This document shows, piece by piece, positions 31,198-42,495 of a DNA stretch of 64,000 bases (position 1 is its first letter; the number at the start of each line of letters is the position of its first letter). Made by a program: the position numbers and the translations under genes. Source of the DNA: Amoebidium appalachense (lineage: Eukaryota > Ichthyosporea). The stretch lies in the NCBI GenBank assembly GCA_963693365.1, contig CAVNZM010000002.1, positions 13,888,001 to 13,952,000 on the forward strand. The letters are read 5' to 3'. The notes beneath the pieces are model-generated. The model worked only from the letters and a program-made list of their open reading frames with translations. It was not told the DNA's origin and did not search any database.

Positions 31198-33420
31198 ATG
31201 AGTGCACAAGGGCAGAAAAGGCGCAAGCCCACAGCAGAGGAGATAGAGGCAGCGTTTCTAGAACACAAAAATAAGACACATGAAGAGCGATGTAATTTAG
31301 CTGCAGAGCACGTGAAGCATAATATTTATTCTTACAGGGAAGCAGTTGAAGTTTTTGGGGTAGCACGCACCACCATTGAGAATCACCTTAAGGGCAAAGT
31401 TAGTAGGCACGGGGCCGGAAGGCCCTCAGCACTCACTTATGAACAAGAGAGAGGTGTGATAGAGTGGATCTTTGAGAGGCAGGATGCGAATCTCTCCGCA
31501 TCTGTTCGTGAAATCAAACAGAAACTAGTAGAAACTGCAAAGGAACACGGGGTACCCTTTAAGAACGACAGACCATCTGATGGGTTCTGGAATGCTTTCA
31601 AAAAACGACACCCAGACTTCACTTTGAGGGTGCCTTTGCCAGCTGATGACCGGCACGATGCAGCAACAACACCAAGCATCATTCGTCACTACTTTGACAT
31701 CATCCGCAAAGTGATGGTAACCTTTTTTGGCGGTCGATTCCTTCCCCACCAAGTCCTCAACCTGGACGAAACCTCACAGAGAATCCACTACGTTCCCAGA
31801 CTAGCCGGTGCTAAAAAGGGCAGCAGGGCAGTCCGACGTCGCATCATCGGAAACGGCAAAGAAAACGTCACCATCATTCCAATTGGCAATGTTGCAGGTG
31901 AACTTCTCGGTGTCATCGTGATTCTCAAAGGCGCGCGAGTCAAGAAAGCGACAATCGAAGCCTGTACCATCGATAACGTGTACTTTACCGCAGTTCCAAA
32001 CGGCCTCAACAACACCAAGATTTTCGACCAAATTGCTATTGCTCTGGTTAAAATTCTGAAGAACCAATCCGACCTGGGCCCCCACATGGTACTGGTCGAC
32101 AGACATCACTCGCGCGCGTCATCTTTCGCCCTCAGGCACCTCAAAAACAACCAAGTTTACGTGGTCGGACTACCGGGAAGCACAACACCAACCACCCAAG
32201 CAATGGACAACTGCAATGTTCCGAGTTGTGAAGAAGGAATACAGGAACCTCTACTGCGAGTTTGTCGCGGCAAACCCAACCCTCAGGAAGTTCACTTATG
32301 CACATTTCATCGCGCTGTACTCGCGTGCGTTCAACGGTAAACTCACCAAACAATCGATAGTGAGTGCGTTCGCCAAAACTGGCTTCAGACAGGAGAACGG
32401 AGAGGTGGTTGTGGATGAGGAGAGAGTTCAAGCATCACTGCCCCTCAAGCATCGTGCGGCTACTGCAAACCTCCCCCCGCCTGAAATCACTTCGAAAGAA
32501 CTCAGGTGGACTGAAGATGAGGAATCTCAAGAGGGGGACAACTCAGAGGAAAGCAGGGAGGTGCCTGAACCGGAAAATGAATACGAAAACGGAAACGAAA
32601 ATCCCCCCGAAATCGAAAACGAAAACCCCCCCGAAAACGAAAATACACAGGAGGCGGAGAGCGGAGATGACATGTTGCCCACCTACGAAACAGACGGAAA
32701 TGGACAGCAGCGTGCGATTCTGTGGACACGCGAAACCTTTCTCAAGGAACTTGAGGAGAGAGAGAAACGCAAGCAGCAGAAGGAAGATGGAAAGAAACAG
32801 CGAGCAGAGGAGAGGGAACGAAGGAAGGCGGAGAGACTACAAGAACAGGAGGAGAAAAAGAGAGCGCAAGAGGAGAAAGCAAGAGAGAGAGAAAAGAGAA
32901 AAGCAGAGGAGGCAGCCGTGAAAGAGGCAAGGAAAAAAGAGACTGGAGGAAAAGAAAAAAGAAAAAGAGCTGAGGGCACAGGAAGAGGAGGAAAGGAAGG
33001 CACAGGAGGGAGGACGAAAAGGGAGATCCAAACCGACACAACCAAGGAAGCCCAAGAAGAAAAAGAGGAAGGCGAAGAGAGCATTCTGGGGGTCAGACAC
33101 TGATGCACCAGAATCAGAAAGCAACGAAGACGGAGAAAGGGAGAGTGAGAGTGAGAGCGAAAACGAACGGAGGAAGGTGCACGGTGATGAGTGGATGGAA
33201 AAATGAAAGCGACAAAGAAAACGAACCACCAAGAAACGAGCACGGGCAACCATACTGGCCTGGCTACTACTTCCCCTACCAACAGGTCCCATTCAACCCA
33301 TACCAACCTGGGATGCAATACCAACAGCATCAGCAAACATCTCCCGGCATCTTTTTCCCGTCTCAAACCCGTCTGGGACATCCTAAACCCGTAACCCATC
33401 CTGAACCATACCCTTTGTAA
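31198..33420 (+). pseudogene. Pogo-like DDE transposase with frameshifts
   Basis: The ATG at 31198 begins MSAQGQKRRKPTAEEIEAAF. An HTH (psq type) is visible in SYREAVEVFGVARTTIENHL and a second DNA-binding part in ERGVIEWIFERQDANLSASV. The catalytic core shows NLDET (Asp near residue 190), LVDRHHSR (Asp near 301, usually D-x-H-x-S-H) and TQAMDN (Asp near 337), with 35 residues between the last two. At about 32215 the frame shifts by one base and continues as MFRVVKKEYRNLYCEFVAAN. A long Lys/Glu coiled coil (32740-32940) follows, then another shift near 32937 into KPKKKKRKAKRAFWGSDTDA, and a third near 33195 leading to a Pro/Tyr/Gln tail (YWPGYYFPYQQVPFNPY) ending at 33420. The copy is therefore inactive as read, unless the shifts are assembly errors. 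Confidence 0.75.
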
Positions 33421-34245
33421 CCGTTATTAGTTAGAGATGACTCCAAGCTATCCCTAACCCATCCGGCTTTAGCAGGCGATATTAAAGACATCTCTGTAAG
33501 TACGTCCTTAGCATATCTGTAACCCGGCGAAACCCTATCCCGTGTTCCATCTGTTTCCTCCCCCAAGCATATCTTAGAGCCGTCTTTGTTATGTCTTAAA
33601 CGAATCTATAAAAAGACAATATTTATGAACTTTTACTAAAAAGATATCCCCAGCATATCTGTAAGCTATCGATCAGCCGTCTACAAGAGCGCTTTGCGAT
33701 CACCAATATCCATCTTTAATACTACTTTATGTAGTTCAGACGAACATATATGGCATACTTAACACCTCTTGAAGAATTTGCAGAGATATATTACAGATAT
33801 GTTGTGGTTAACCTAAATGTATCCTTAGGATGTAGTTATGTAATATGTTATTTCAGTCTAACACGAGTTGTCGACTTTAGGACGTACTAAAAGCAACTCA
33901 CCGATAGGCTAGGGATATTTTTATTGGTACATAGTGACACAAACAAGATATGCGTGAGACGTATTTACGTCATAATATAGATTCATCATCAATTGAGGAA
34001 AAGACACAATTAATATACACTTTAGACGGCTTTAGGACGGCCTAACGTTATATATGGTCGCTCCCATAGATAGAATAATTATATATTCATAGTTCTGGTA
34101 AGAGCACCGGAAGATTTCTTGATGCAGTTTTAAAGCCATCTTTCAGGATGTTCTAAAAGTCACACTAAAAAGACCGTCGTCATCCTTAAAGTCATCTGTT
34201 GGATGGCTGGAGGTTGTCGTGATGATATCTTAAACCCCCACCTCC
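33421..34245. repeat. Degenerate word-repeat region (TATCTGTAA, GTCTTTA, TCCTAA words)
   Basis: No gene. Short words such as CATATCTGTAA (33510, 33654), GTCTTA/CATCTTTAA and GACG(T/G)CCTAA recur at irregular spacing. The same vocabulary fills 41500-42900 in the same putative element. Confidence 0.5.
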
Positions 34246-34860
34246 CTCCTCCTCCCCCCCCCCCCCCCCCCACCCCACGTGAACCTTTGACGATCGATGA
34301 CGACGATGAGGTGCCAGACCCACAGGGTCTTTTCCTGGGGACCACCACCCACCCCACATGAACCTTTGACGATCGATGACGACGACGAGGTGCCAGACCC
34401 ACAGGGTCTTGCCTCCATACTTTATTTACCTTAACAGGACAAAGAGCCGGTACCCACCTATGGGTGCTAAACATGCACATGATCATTCATGTGCTATAAG
34501 AGCAACACAGAAACGAAACACGGAAACAACAGCAGCCATAGGACAAAGAGCCCCAGACCCACAGGGTCTTGCCTCCATATTTTATTTACCTTAACAGACA
34601 AAGAGCCGGTACCCACCTATGGGTGCTAAACATGCACATGATCATTCATGTGCTATAAGAGCAACACAGAAACGAAACACGGAAACAACAGCAGCCATAG
34701 GACAAAGAGCCCCAGACCCACAGGGTCTTGCCTCCATACTTTATTTACCTTAACAGGACAAACTTTTAAGAGCCGGTACCCACCTATGAAACGAAAAACG
34801 GAAACAACAGCAGCCATAGGACAAAGAGCCGGTACCCACCTCTAGATGATAACGTAGCCT
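34246..34860. repeat. Tandem repeats of about 75 and 160 bp
   Basis: CCTTTGACGATCGATGACGA occurs at 34286 and 34361 (period 75). The block beginning CCAGACCCACAGGGTCTTGC occurs at 34393, 34553 and 34712 (period about 160); each unit contains ACTTTATTTACCTTAACAG, AGAGCCGGTACCCACCTATG and ACACGGAAACAACAGCAGCC. The third unit is internally deleted. Confidence 0.9.
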
Positions 34861-34949
34861 TATAGCTGCTGATGACTTCATGGGCCAACCTTGCCAAAAC
34901 CTGTAAAGGAACTCGAGCTAAGAATTAGCTCATCCTACTTGCGAGAAGT

Positions 34950-34980
<31 letters not shown>

Positions 34981-35480
34981 GAGGGGGCTGACTGAGAGTG
35001 GCAAAAAAAGAGTCGACAGAACCAACCTCAAACATAGTAAGGACGGAAACCCGGACCAGAACTTATGAAGTCTAGAGAAGCAGAAAATAGCTTGAACGAT
35101 CGGTGGAGGGGATGATAGCTATAGTGCTAACAGCAAAAGTAGTGCCCACAGTGCTGGTTCATGAACGTGAATGGGAACGTGCATCTGCAGCCAGCAGACA
35201 CACGCACACGCACGCACACACACACACATACACAGACACAGACACAGACATAATCACAGGACGGACACAGACCAGACAGACAAACGCCATATGCATAAAA
35301 GCAGGCAACACAAAACTAACCTTCAAAGGGCAGCATGGTCCAAAACAATCAGCACGGTGGCTGCGGGATCTGCGGAGGGGATCTGTGACCGGGAAGGGAA
35401 CTGCAACCAGGCGACCTGCGGGAAGGGACCTGCGACCAGGCGACCTGCGGGAAAGGACCTGCGGACCTGCGGGAAGGGGG
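34950..35480. repeat. Poly-G, CA words and a 29-bp minisatellite
   Basis: Poly-G at 34950-34978; CA-rich 35200-35260; and at 35391-35478 about three units of GGGAAGGGACCTGCGACCAG + GCGACCTGC, the last shortened. No gene. Confidence 0.7.
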
Positions 35481-35547
35481 AAGAGAAATGGAGCAAACAA
35501 CGTGCGTACAGGCTTAAATGGAGAAAAAATTGCAAACCGGATTGGGA

Positions 35548-35600
35548 TTTAGCCAATCACTATTCGCCGCGCCTGATTAGGAAAAAGATAAAAATAGATT
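35548..35600 (+). promoter_or_regulatory. CCAAT-TATA promoter
   Basis: TTAGCCAATCACTATTCG at 35550 is followed 35 bases on by AAGATAAAAATAG. The spacing equals that of the promoter at 57739-57779 and leads to the ATG at 35724. Confidence 0.5.
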
Positions 35601-35723
35601 TCGGCTCGCGCGCGCGCGTGCATCAGCTTGGTGCCCTTAGCGCTACCCTTAGTGCCCTTAGTCACAACTATCAGACTATAGTTACGTGTCCTCCACTTCT
35701 TTGTTTTTGACCATTTTTTCGGC

Positions 35724-35822
35724 ATGAAAGGGTTTCTGTTACTTCTTGCTGTCCTTCTTAGCGTGCTTGCTTGTCTTTTTTTCAACATGGGTGTCACTGG
35801 CGCTTTCGACTTCTTTGAAATC
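35724..35822 (+). CDS. Candidate first exon with signal peptide
   Basis: ATG at 35724 reads MKGFLLLLAVLLSVLACLFF then NMGVTGAFDFFE before dissolving into CA repeat. The Lys plus 16-residue Leu/Val core is a good signal peptide or membrane anchor, and a CCAAT-TATA promoter lies 130-175 bases upstream. No clear donor is seen before the CA tract, and no downstream exon was identified, so only the start is supported. Confidence 0.35.
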
Positions 35823-35834
35823 ACACACACACAC

Positions 35835-35866
<32 letters not shown>

Positions 35867-35892
35867 GCACGCACACACACTCACACATGCAC

Positions 35893-35924
<32 letters not shown>

Positions 35925-36480
35925 GGCGCGCACACACAGGCACGCACACACACACAGGCGCACACCTACACAACACACACAGCACATGCACACACAAGCG
36001 CACACACGCACACACCCTGTTATCCCTGATCATGATGCCCCCTCCCCCCCTCCCTCTTCCCCCCCGCGCACCCCCCCCCCCCCCCCCCCCCACCCACCCC
36101 ACCCACCCACCTACAAAGACGAAAACATTGTACATGTATTGCATACACAAATATACTCGCACATATACATACACACATTCACTTTAATCTTTCAGGCTAC
36201 ATACATGTGCAATATACATTAATTATGCACAGTCGATAGAATTCGTTGTGAAACCCCCCCCCCCCCCCCTCCCCCCCCTCCTCGTTCCCCCCATATGCAA
36301 TGGGGATAATATTGTTTCCCGCTATTAATAAAAAAAATCACCGTTCTAACTTCCTAAGACCGAACCACTTGTAACACCGACAGTTTCGGTTGTGTGGAAC
36401 CCCCCCCCCCCCCCCCCCCCCCCCCAAACCCACCCACCACCACCTTACCAATATTGAGGTGTACACTGCCCCCACATCCC
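35822..36480. repeat. (CA)n with CG interruptions, poly-C tracts
   Basis: CA repeat with CGCGCG and AGGC islands at 35822-36015, poly-C at 36060-36092, 36254-36281 and 36400-36425. No gene. Confidence 0.9.
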
Positions 36481-36542
36481 CAACTGTGTGCTGAATATCA
36501 CGTGCTAGGAAACCAATAACGTGAAAGTAACACATGCCGCAT

Positions 36543-39133
36543 GTGGGTAGTTATTGAAAAAACCAATAATGTCTAGGTAACATACTATGTACATATACTA
36601 TGCTACAAAGAGGGTTCTATACGAGCTACAACGTTGTGTTTTTTTCGTGTGACCCTCGTACTATAGGGGCACATTCACCATCCCCCCCATAAACTTTATG
36701 GTAAAGTTCTCGTGCTAGAAGCTGTTCTGTGGGTAGTTATTGAAAAAACGAATAATGTCTAGGTAACACATGTACATATGCTATGCTACAAGGGGGGTTC
36801 TATTTGAGCTACAATGTTGTGTTTTTTTTGTGTGACCCTCGTACTCCAGGGGCACATTCACCATCCCCCCCATAAACTTTGTGGTAAATCTCTCGTGCTA
36901 GAGGCTGTTCTGTGGGTAGTTATTGAAAAACCAATAATGTCTAGGTAACATATGTACATATACTATGCTACAAGGGGGGTTCTATACGAGCTACAACGTT
37001 GTGTTTTTTTCGTGTGACCCTTGTACTCCAGGGGCACATTCACCATCCCCCCCATAAACGTTGTGGTAAATGTCTTGTGCTAGAAGCTGTTCTGTGGGTA
37101 GTTATTGAAAAAACCAATAATGTCTAGGTAACACATGGACATATACTATGCTACAAGGGGGGTCTATTCGAGCTACAACATTGTGTTTTTTTGGTGTGAC
37201 CCTCGTACTCCAGGGGCACATTCCCCATCCCCCCCATAAACTTTGTGGTAAAGGTTTCGTGCTAGAAGCTGTTCTGTGGGTAGTTATTGAAAAAACCAAC
37301 TTAGTAATGTCTAGGTAACACATGTACATATACTATGCTACAAGGGGGGTTCTATTCGAGCTACAATGTTGTGTTTTTTTCGTGTGACCCTCGTACTCCA
37401 GAGGCACATTCCCCATCCCCCCCATAAACTTTGTGGTAAATCCCTCGTGCTAGAGGCTGTTCTGTGGGTAGTCATTGAAAGACCAATAATGTCTAGGTAA
37501 CATATGTACATATACTATGCTACAAGGGGGGTTCTATACGAGCTACAACGTTGTGTTTTTTTCGTGTGACCCTCGTACTCCAGGGGCACATTCACCATCC
37601 CCCCCATAAACTTTGTGGTAAAGGTCTCGTGCTAGAAGCTGTTCTGTGGGTAGTTATTGAAAAAACCAATAATGCCTAGGTAACACCTGTACATATACTA
37701 TGCTACAATTGCAAGGGGGGTTCTATTCGAGCTACAATGTTGTGTTTTTTTCGTGTGACCCTCGTACTCCAGGGGCACATTCACCATCCCCCCCATAAAG
37801 TGTGTGGTAAATTTCTCGTGCTAGAAGCTGTTCTGTGGGTAGTTATTGAAAAAACCAATAATGTCTAGGTAACATACTATGTACATATACTATGCTACAA
37901 GGGGGGTTCTATACGAGCTACAACGTTGTGTTTTTTTCGTGTGACCCTCGTACTCCAGGGGAACCTTCACCATCCCCCCCATAAATGTTGTGGTAAAGCT
38001 CTCGTGCTAGAAGCTGTTCTGTGGGTAGTTATTGAAAAAACGAATAATGTCTAGGTAACATACTATGTACATATACCATGCTACAAGGGGGGTTCTATTC
38101 GAGCTACAATGTTGTGTTTTTTTCGTGTGACCCTCGTACTCCAGGGGCAGATTCACCATCCACCCCATAAACTTTGTGGTAAATCTCTCGTGCTAGAGGC
38201 TGTTCTGTGGGTAGTTATTGAAAAACCAATATTGTCTAGGTAACATATGTACATATACTATGCTACAAGGGGGGTTCTATACGAGCTACAACGTTGTGTT
38301 TTTTTTCGTGTGACCCTTGTACTCCAGGGGCACATTCACCATCCCCCCCATAAACGTTGTGGTAAAGGTTTCGTGCTAGAAGCTGTTCTGTGGGTAGTTA
38401 TTGAAAAAACCAACTTAGTAATGTCTAGGTAACACATGTACATATACTATGCTACAAGGGGGGTTCTATTCGAGCTACAATGTTGTGTTTTTTTCGTGTG
38501 ACCCTCGTACTCCAGAGGCACATTCCCCATCCCCCCCATAAACTTTGTGGTAAATCCCTCGTGCTAGAGGCTGTTCTGTGGGTAGTTATTGAAAGACCAA
38601 TAATGTCTAGGTAACATATGTACATATACTATGCTACAAGGGGGGTTCTATACGAGCTACAACGTTGTGTTTTTTTCGTGTGACCCTCGTACTCCAGGGG
38701 CACATTCACCATCCCCCCCATAAACTTTGTGGTAAAGGTCTCGTGCTAGAAGCTGTTCTGTGGGTAGTTATTGAAAAAACCAATAATGCCTAGGTAACAC
38801 CTGTACATATACTATGCTACAATTGCAAGGGGGGTTCTATTCGAGCTACAATGTTGTGTTTTTTTCGTGTGACCCTCGTACTCCAGGGGCACATTCACCA
38901 TCCCCCCCATAAAGTGTGTGGTAAATCTCTCGTGCTAGAGGCTGTTCTGTGGGTAGTTATTGAAAAACCAATAATGTCTAGGTAACATATGTACATATAC
39001 TATGCTACAAGGGGGGTTCTATACGAGCTACAACGTTGTGTTTTTTTCGTGTGACCCTCGTACTCCAGGGGCATATTCACCATCCCCGCCATAAACTTTG
39101 TGGTAAATGTCTCGTGCTAGAAGCTGTTCTGTG
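36543..39133. repeat. Satellite array: 14 monomers of about 186 bp, with a 6-monomer higher-order unit
   Basis: Each monomer starts GTGGGTAGTTATTGAAAAA and includes AATGTCTAGGTAAC, TACATATACTATGCTACAAG, GAGCTACAA(C/T)(G/A)TTGTG, a T-run, GTGTGACCCTCGTACTCCAG, a C-run and TGCTAGA(A/G)GCTGTTCT. Monomers begin near 36543, 36729, 36912, 37093, 37275, 37463, 37645, 37834, 38020, 38207, 38389, 38577, 38759 and 38947. Rare variants recur exactly 1114 bases apart: CCAACTTAG at 37296 and 38410, CTACAATTGCAAGG at 37703 and 38817. The short ORFs across monomer junctions are accidental. Confidence 0.95.
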
Positions 39134-39310
39134 TCTGATGTGTGGATGTCTGTGTATGTTGTGTGTGTGTGCATGTCTGTGTGTGTGTATGTGCTCAGTT
39201 GAAAGGGAAGGGGGGGAGAGGGGGGATGCACCGTGTGTGTGCATGTGTGCACGTGTGTGTGTGTGCTCTGTGGAGAGGGAAGGGGAGGGGGGAAATGCAC
39301 CGTGTGTGTG

Positions 39311-39372
<62 letters not shown>

Positions 39373-39515
39373 GTGTGTTTGTGTGTGTGTGCATGTCTGT
39401 GTGCATCGTGTGTGTTGTGTGTGTGTGTGTGTGCATGTCTGTGCATGTGTGCATGTGCTCGGTGGAGAGGGAAGGGGAAGGGGGGGATTCGTGTCCGTGC
39501 ATGTGTGCATGTGTG

Positions 39516-39580
<65 letters not shown>

Positions 39581-39655
39581 ATGTATGTGTGTGTGTATGT
39601 GCTCAGTTGAGAGGGAAGGGGAGGGGGGGGGGGTGCACCGTGTGTGTGCATGTGT
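39134..39655. repeat. (TG)n with repeated GAGAGGGAAGGGGA islands
   Basis: TG/CATG repeat broken at 39195, 39270, 39460 and 39608 by (G/A)GTGGAGAGGGAAGGGG-like islands, so a larger unit of 75-190 bases has been multiplied. No gene. Confidence 0.9.
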
Positions 39656-39659
39656 GCAT

Positions 39660-40330
39660 GTTAATGCAAAGTACACACGGGGGAGTCCGTAGAATTTTTT
39701 TCCCGACGGAGGGGGGGGGGACGTGATCGGGGAATTTCAGTGTTTTCTCCAGTCCCGCATGCAACATACCAGCCTTCGTATTCAAAAAACCCAAACACCC
39801 TTTCCTTTAGCAAGTAGCTGACTTTCTCACCACCAAACGTAGATGGGGGTGGGGGGGAGTGCCCACGTTCACCCACACATCCCCACGGGCATTTGCCGGC
39901 CCATCAGGGGGGGTCCAAGAGGGGGGGGGGGGGGGTCATTCTATAGTGTGCATGTGTTGTGGAGGGAAAAAACGTGCAAAAACCCTCAGAATGGACGGAT
40001 TTCGATGCAGTTTTTTTTTGTTTTCCCAATGGGAAGGTATGTTAATGCAAAGTACACACGGGGGAGTCCGTAGGATTTTTTCCCGACGGAGGGGGGAACG
40101 TGATCGGGGAATTTCAAGACGAAAAATCTAAAATCTCAATATCTGCCAAAACCCTCCGAATGGACGGGGGGGAGAGGGGGGGGGGGGGGGGAGGGGGGGG
40201 GGGAAGGGGGGGGGGGGGGGGGGGGAGGCATCAAACGTGATGGCTCACACACCCCCACTGAAATTTGCTGGCCCCATAGGTGGGGTCCATGGGGGGGGGG
40301 GTCATTGTATAGTGTGCTTTTTTTTTTGTG
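39660..40330. repeat. Duplicated ~380-bp unit
   Basis: GTTAATGCAAAGTACACACG through GTGATCGGGGAATTTCA is at 39660-39739 and 40040-40117; ACCCTC(A/C)GAATGGACGG at 39979 and 40150; and CACACA(T/-)CCCCAC..G..ATTTGC(C/T)GGCCC through GTCATT(C/G)TATAGTGTGC at 39871-39950 and 40247-40318. The two units differ by poly-G insertions (40165-40226). No gene. Confidence 0.8.
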
Positions 40331-40453
40331 GGGGGGGGGGGGGGGGGGGGGGTTACACATTGGGTGGTTATTTCCAAGGCAATGGCAACGTCCCCCCCCC
40401 CCCCCCCCCCCCCCCCCCCTCTCCCCGGCGGGCCCGCCGCTGCGCTGCGGAAG

Positions 40454-40816
40454 ATTACTCTGATCCACTCGAATCCTTTTGTCCCAAACACAGGCTTGCA
40501 GGATAAGAAAGGCCTGCACCTTGCAAAGCTGGATGCCTATTTTGCATCAGAAGGGAACTTCGACCCCAGCCCCAGGCTTGAAGGACGTGGCCATTGCCTA
40601 AAGTACTTCCTGCCGCTACAGCTGCAGTTGTTCCTAGCGGGCTTAACGCCTGCTGAAGCACGGGGGACTCCACGGGGGGATCTGCCTCTTCCAGTGAAAA
40701 GAAAAATATTCCCATACAACAGCTGCTATATTCGACTGCAAGAAGGTGAGGAGGGAGTGTATCTTAGGGTGGTGGGGTGTAAGGAGTTTTATGGTCGCCC
40801 CGCACTGCAGTTTCAG
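40454..40816 (+). CDS. Exon of an unrecognised gene inside the putative giant transposon
   Basis: After a 35-base C-run and GC-rich bases, the frame ITLIHSNPFVPNTGLQDKKG, LHLAKLDAYFASEGNFDPSP, LKYFLPLQLQLFLAGLTPAE, KRKIFPYNSCYIRLQEGEEG runs to a consensus donor TTTCAG|GTATGG at 40816. An alternative acceptor inside (acaggcttgcag, 40501) would shorten it to begin at DKKG. Composition is that of a folded protein. It may be transposon cargo or a host exon trapped between the inverted termini. Confidence 0.45.
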
Positions 40817-41334
40817 GTATGGTTGGCGTATTTATTCAGGACGTACTGACAGAATAGTAAGTATAGCTCTAGTATAGCGTGATGATATTCTTAGGAGCTT
40901 CCTAAGGTATGCGATATATATCTTTGCGTTTTTTTGCGTTTTTTGTGCATTTTTTTATTTTTTATTTTTTAATGTGTTTATTTAGGGTAAATTCCACGCA
41001 CCGGCCACTTGCTCCGCGCAGGCATTGCACCGTTTGCCAAGGTATCTCGCCTAATTTATAGGTACCTTAAATATTATTATAACTAAAACTTCTGTATTTG
41101 GCAGTTGAATGCCCCATTTTTTTTACTTACATTAGACGGATCATGATTGTAATGATAACAGTGCTTCGGATTCTGTTTTGCACCCCTCCAGTAAATCTTT
41201 GTTTCCATTGGCTATCAACGCCTCGCGCGCACCTGCGCGACGCCTTCATGTTTCATGTTTCAATAAAAGCGTACCTTGTGACGCCTTCATTGTGAATGCA
41301 GTGTGAAATTCGATCCTAAAAAACAACCAATCAA

Positions 41335-41400
41335 AAACGTTGGAGTGATCTATCCCACAATCAAATGCGAAATCCCTTTTCCGGCCGTATATATTGAGCT
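41335..41400 (+). promoter_or_regulatory. CCAAT-TATA promoter-like module
   Basis: AACAACCAATCAAAAACG at 41325 and GGCCGTATATATTGAGC at 41382. No coding exon was found downstream; repeats begin at 41544. Confidence 0.3.
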
Positions 41401-41543
41401 AACCCGCGCATTATGGACCGTGGTCCTGGGTAATCGGCATTGACCGGGTGGTGAAGACGCCGTGGCTGAGGATAGCGATACGTGCTTTGCTTTTCTATCC
41501 CAGGGAACACTTAAAGATCATCTAAATCGATCCCATTGAAGCC

Positions 41544-42495
41544 TTAAAGAGGTCCTAAAGTAATCCTAACACAATACCTAATTGCAACTCTGAACATCTT
41601 TAAGCTACCCCAAATAGGGCGTGAAGATCGCAGAAAGGTATCACCAATACTTGCCTAAGATTGCGTTAGCATATCACATGCACATACATGGCCTGTCTTG
41701 AAGATATAATTTGGATGGCCAATAGCGCTACAAAAGAACTCTCCAAAGATCTCCTTAGATGATCCACTGCCTAGCTGTGATATATCCTGACGACATTCTA
41801 ACGCAATCAGTTCGTTTCGCAAATGTTGCATGGCCATACGGGATCAAGAGAGGATAAAGATTGTACTAAGATCTCCGCAGTACATCTTTAACATATCTCT
41901 ACGCCCATCCCACGAGCGCCTTGTGTCAACTTACTTGCGTGTATAATGCATCTTACACACATCTATATAATATGTATCGGTATCTCTCATAGACATCCTG
42001 TAGAATGAGTGCAGACGTCTTAAAGAGGTCCTAAAGTAATCCTCACACAATAGCTAATTGCAACTCTGAACATCTTTAAGCTACCCCAAATAGGGCGTGA
42101 AGATCGCAGAAAGGTATCACCAATACATGCCTAAGATTGCGTTAGCATATCACATGCACAGACATGGCCTGTCTTGAAGATATAATTGGGATGGCCAAAA
42201 GCGCTACAAAGAACTCTCCAAAGATCTCCTTAGATGATCCACTGCCTAGCTGTGATATATCCTGACGACATCCTAACGCAATCAGTTCGTTTCGCAAATG
42301 TTGCATGGCCATACGGGATTAAGAGAGGATAAAGATTGTACTAAGATCTCTGCAGTACATCTTTAACATATCTCTACGCCCATCCCACGAGCGCCTTGTG
42401 TCAACTTACTTGCGTGTATAATGCATCTTACACACATCTATATAATATGTATCGGTATCTCTCATAGACATCCTGTAGAATGAGTGCAGACGTCT
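41544..42495. repeat. 476-bp tandem duplication
   Basis: TTAAAGAGGTCCTAAAGTAA begins at 41544 and at 42020; the two 476-base units are almost identical through GAATGAGTGCAGACGTCTT. Only scattered single-base differences and one deleted A are seen, so the duplication is recent. No gene. Confidence 0.95.

Noticed and set aside
36543-39133. Satellite array as a CRISPR array or coding repeat
   Set aside because: Monomers are about 186 bp with no repeat-spacer alternation, and the genome is eukaryotic; frames are interrupted in every monomer.
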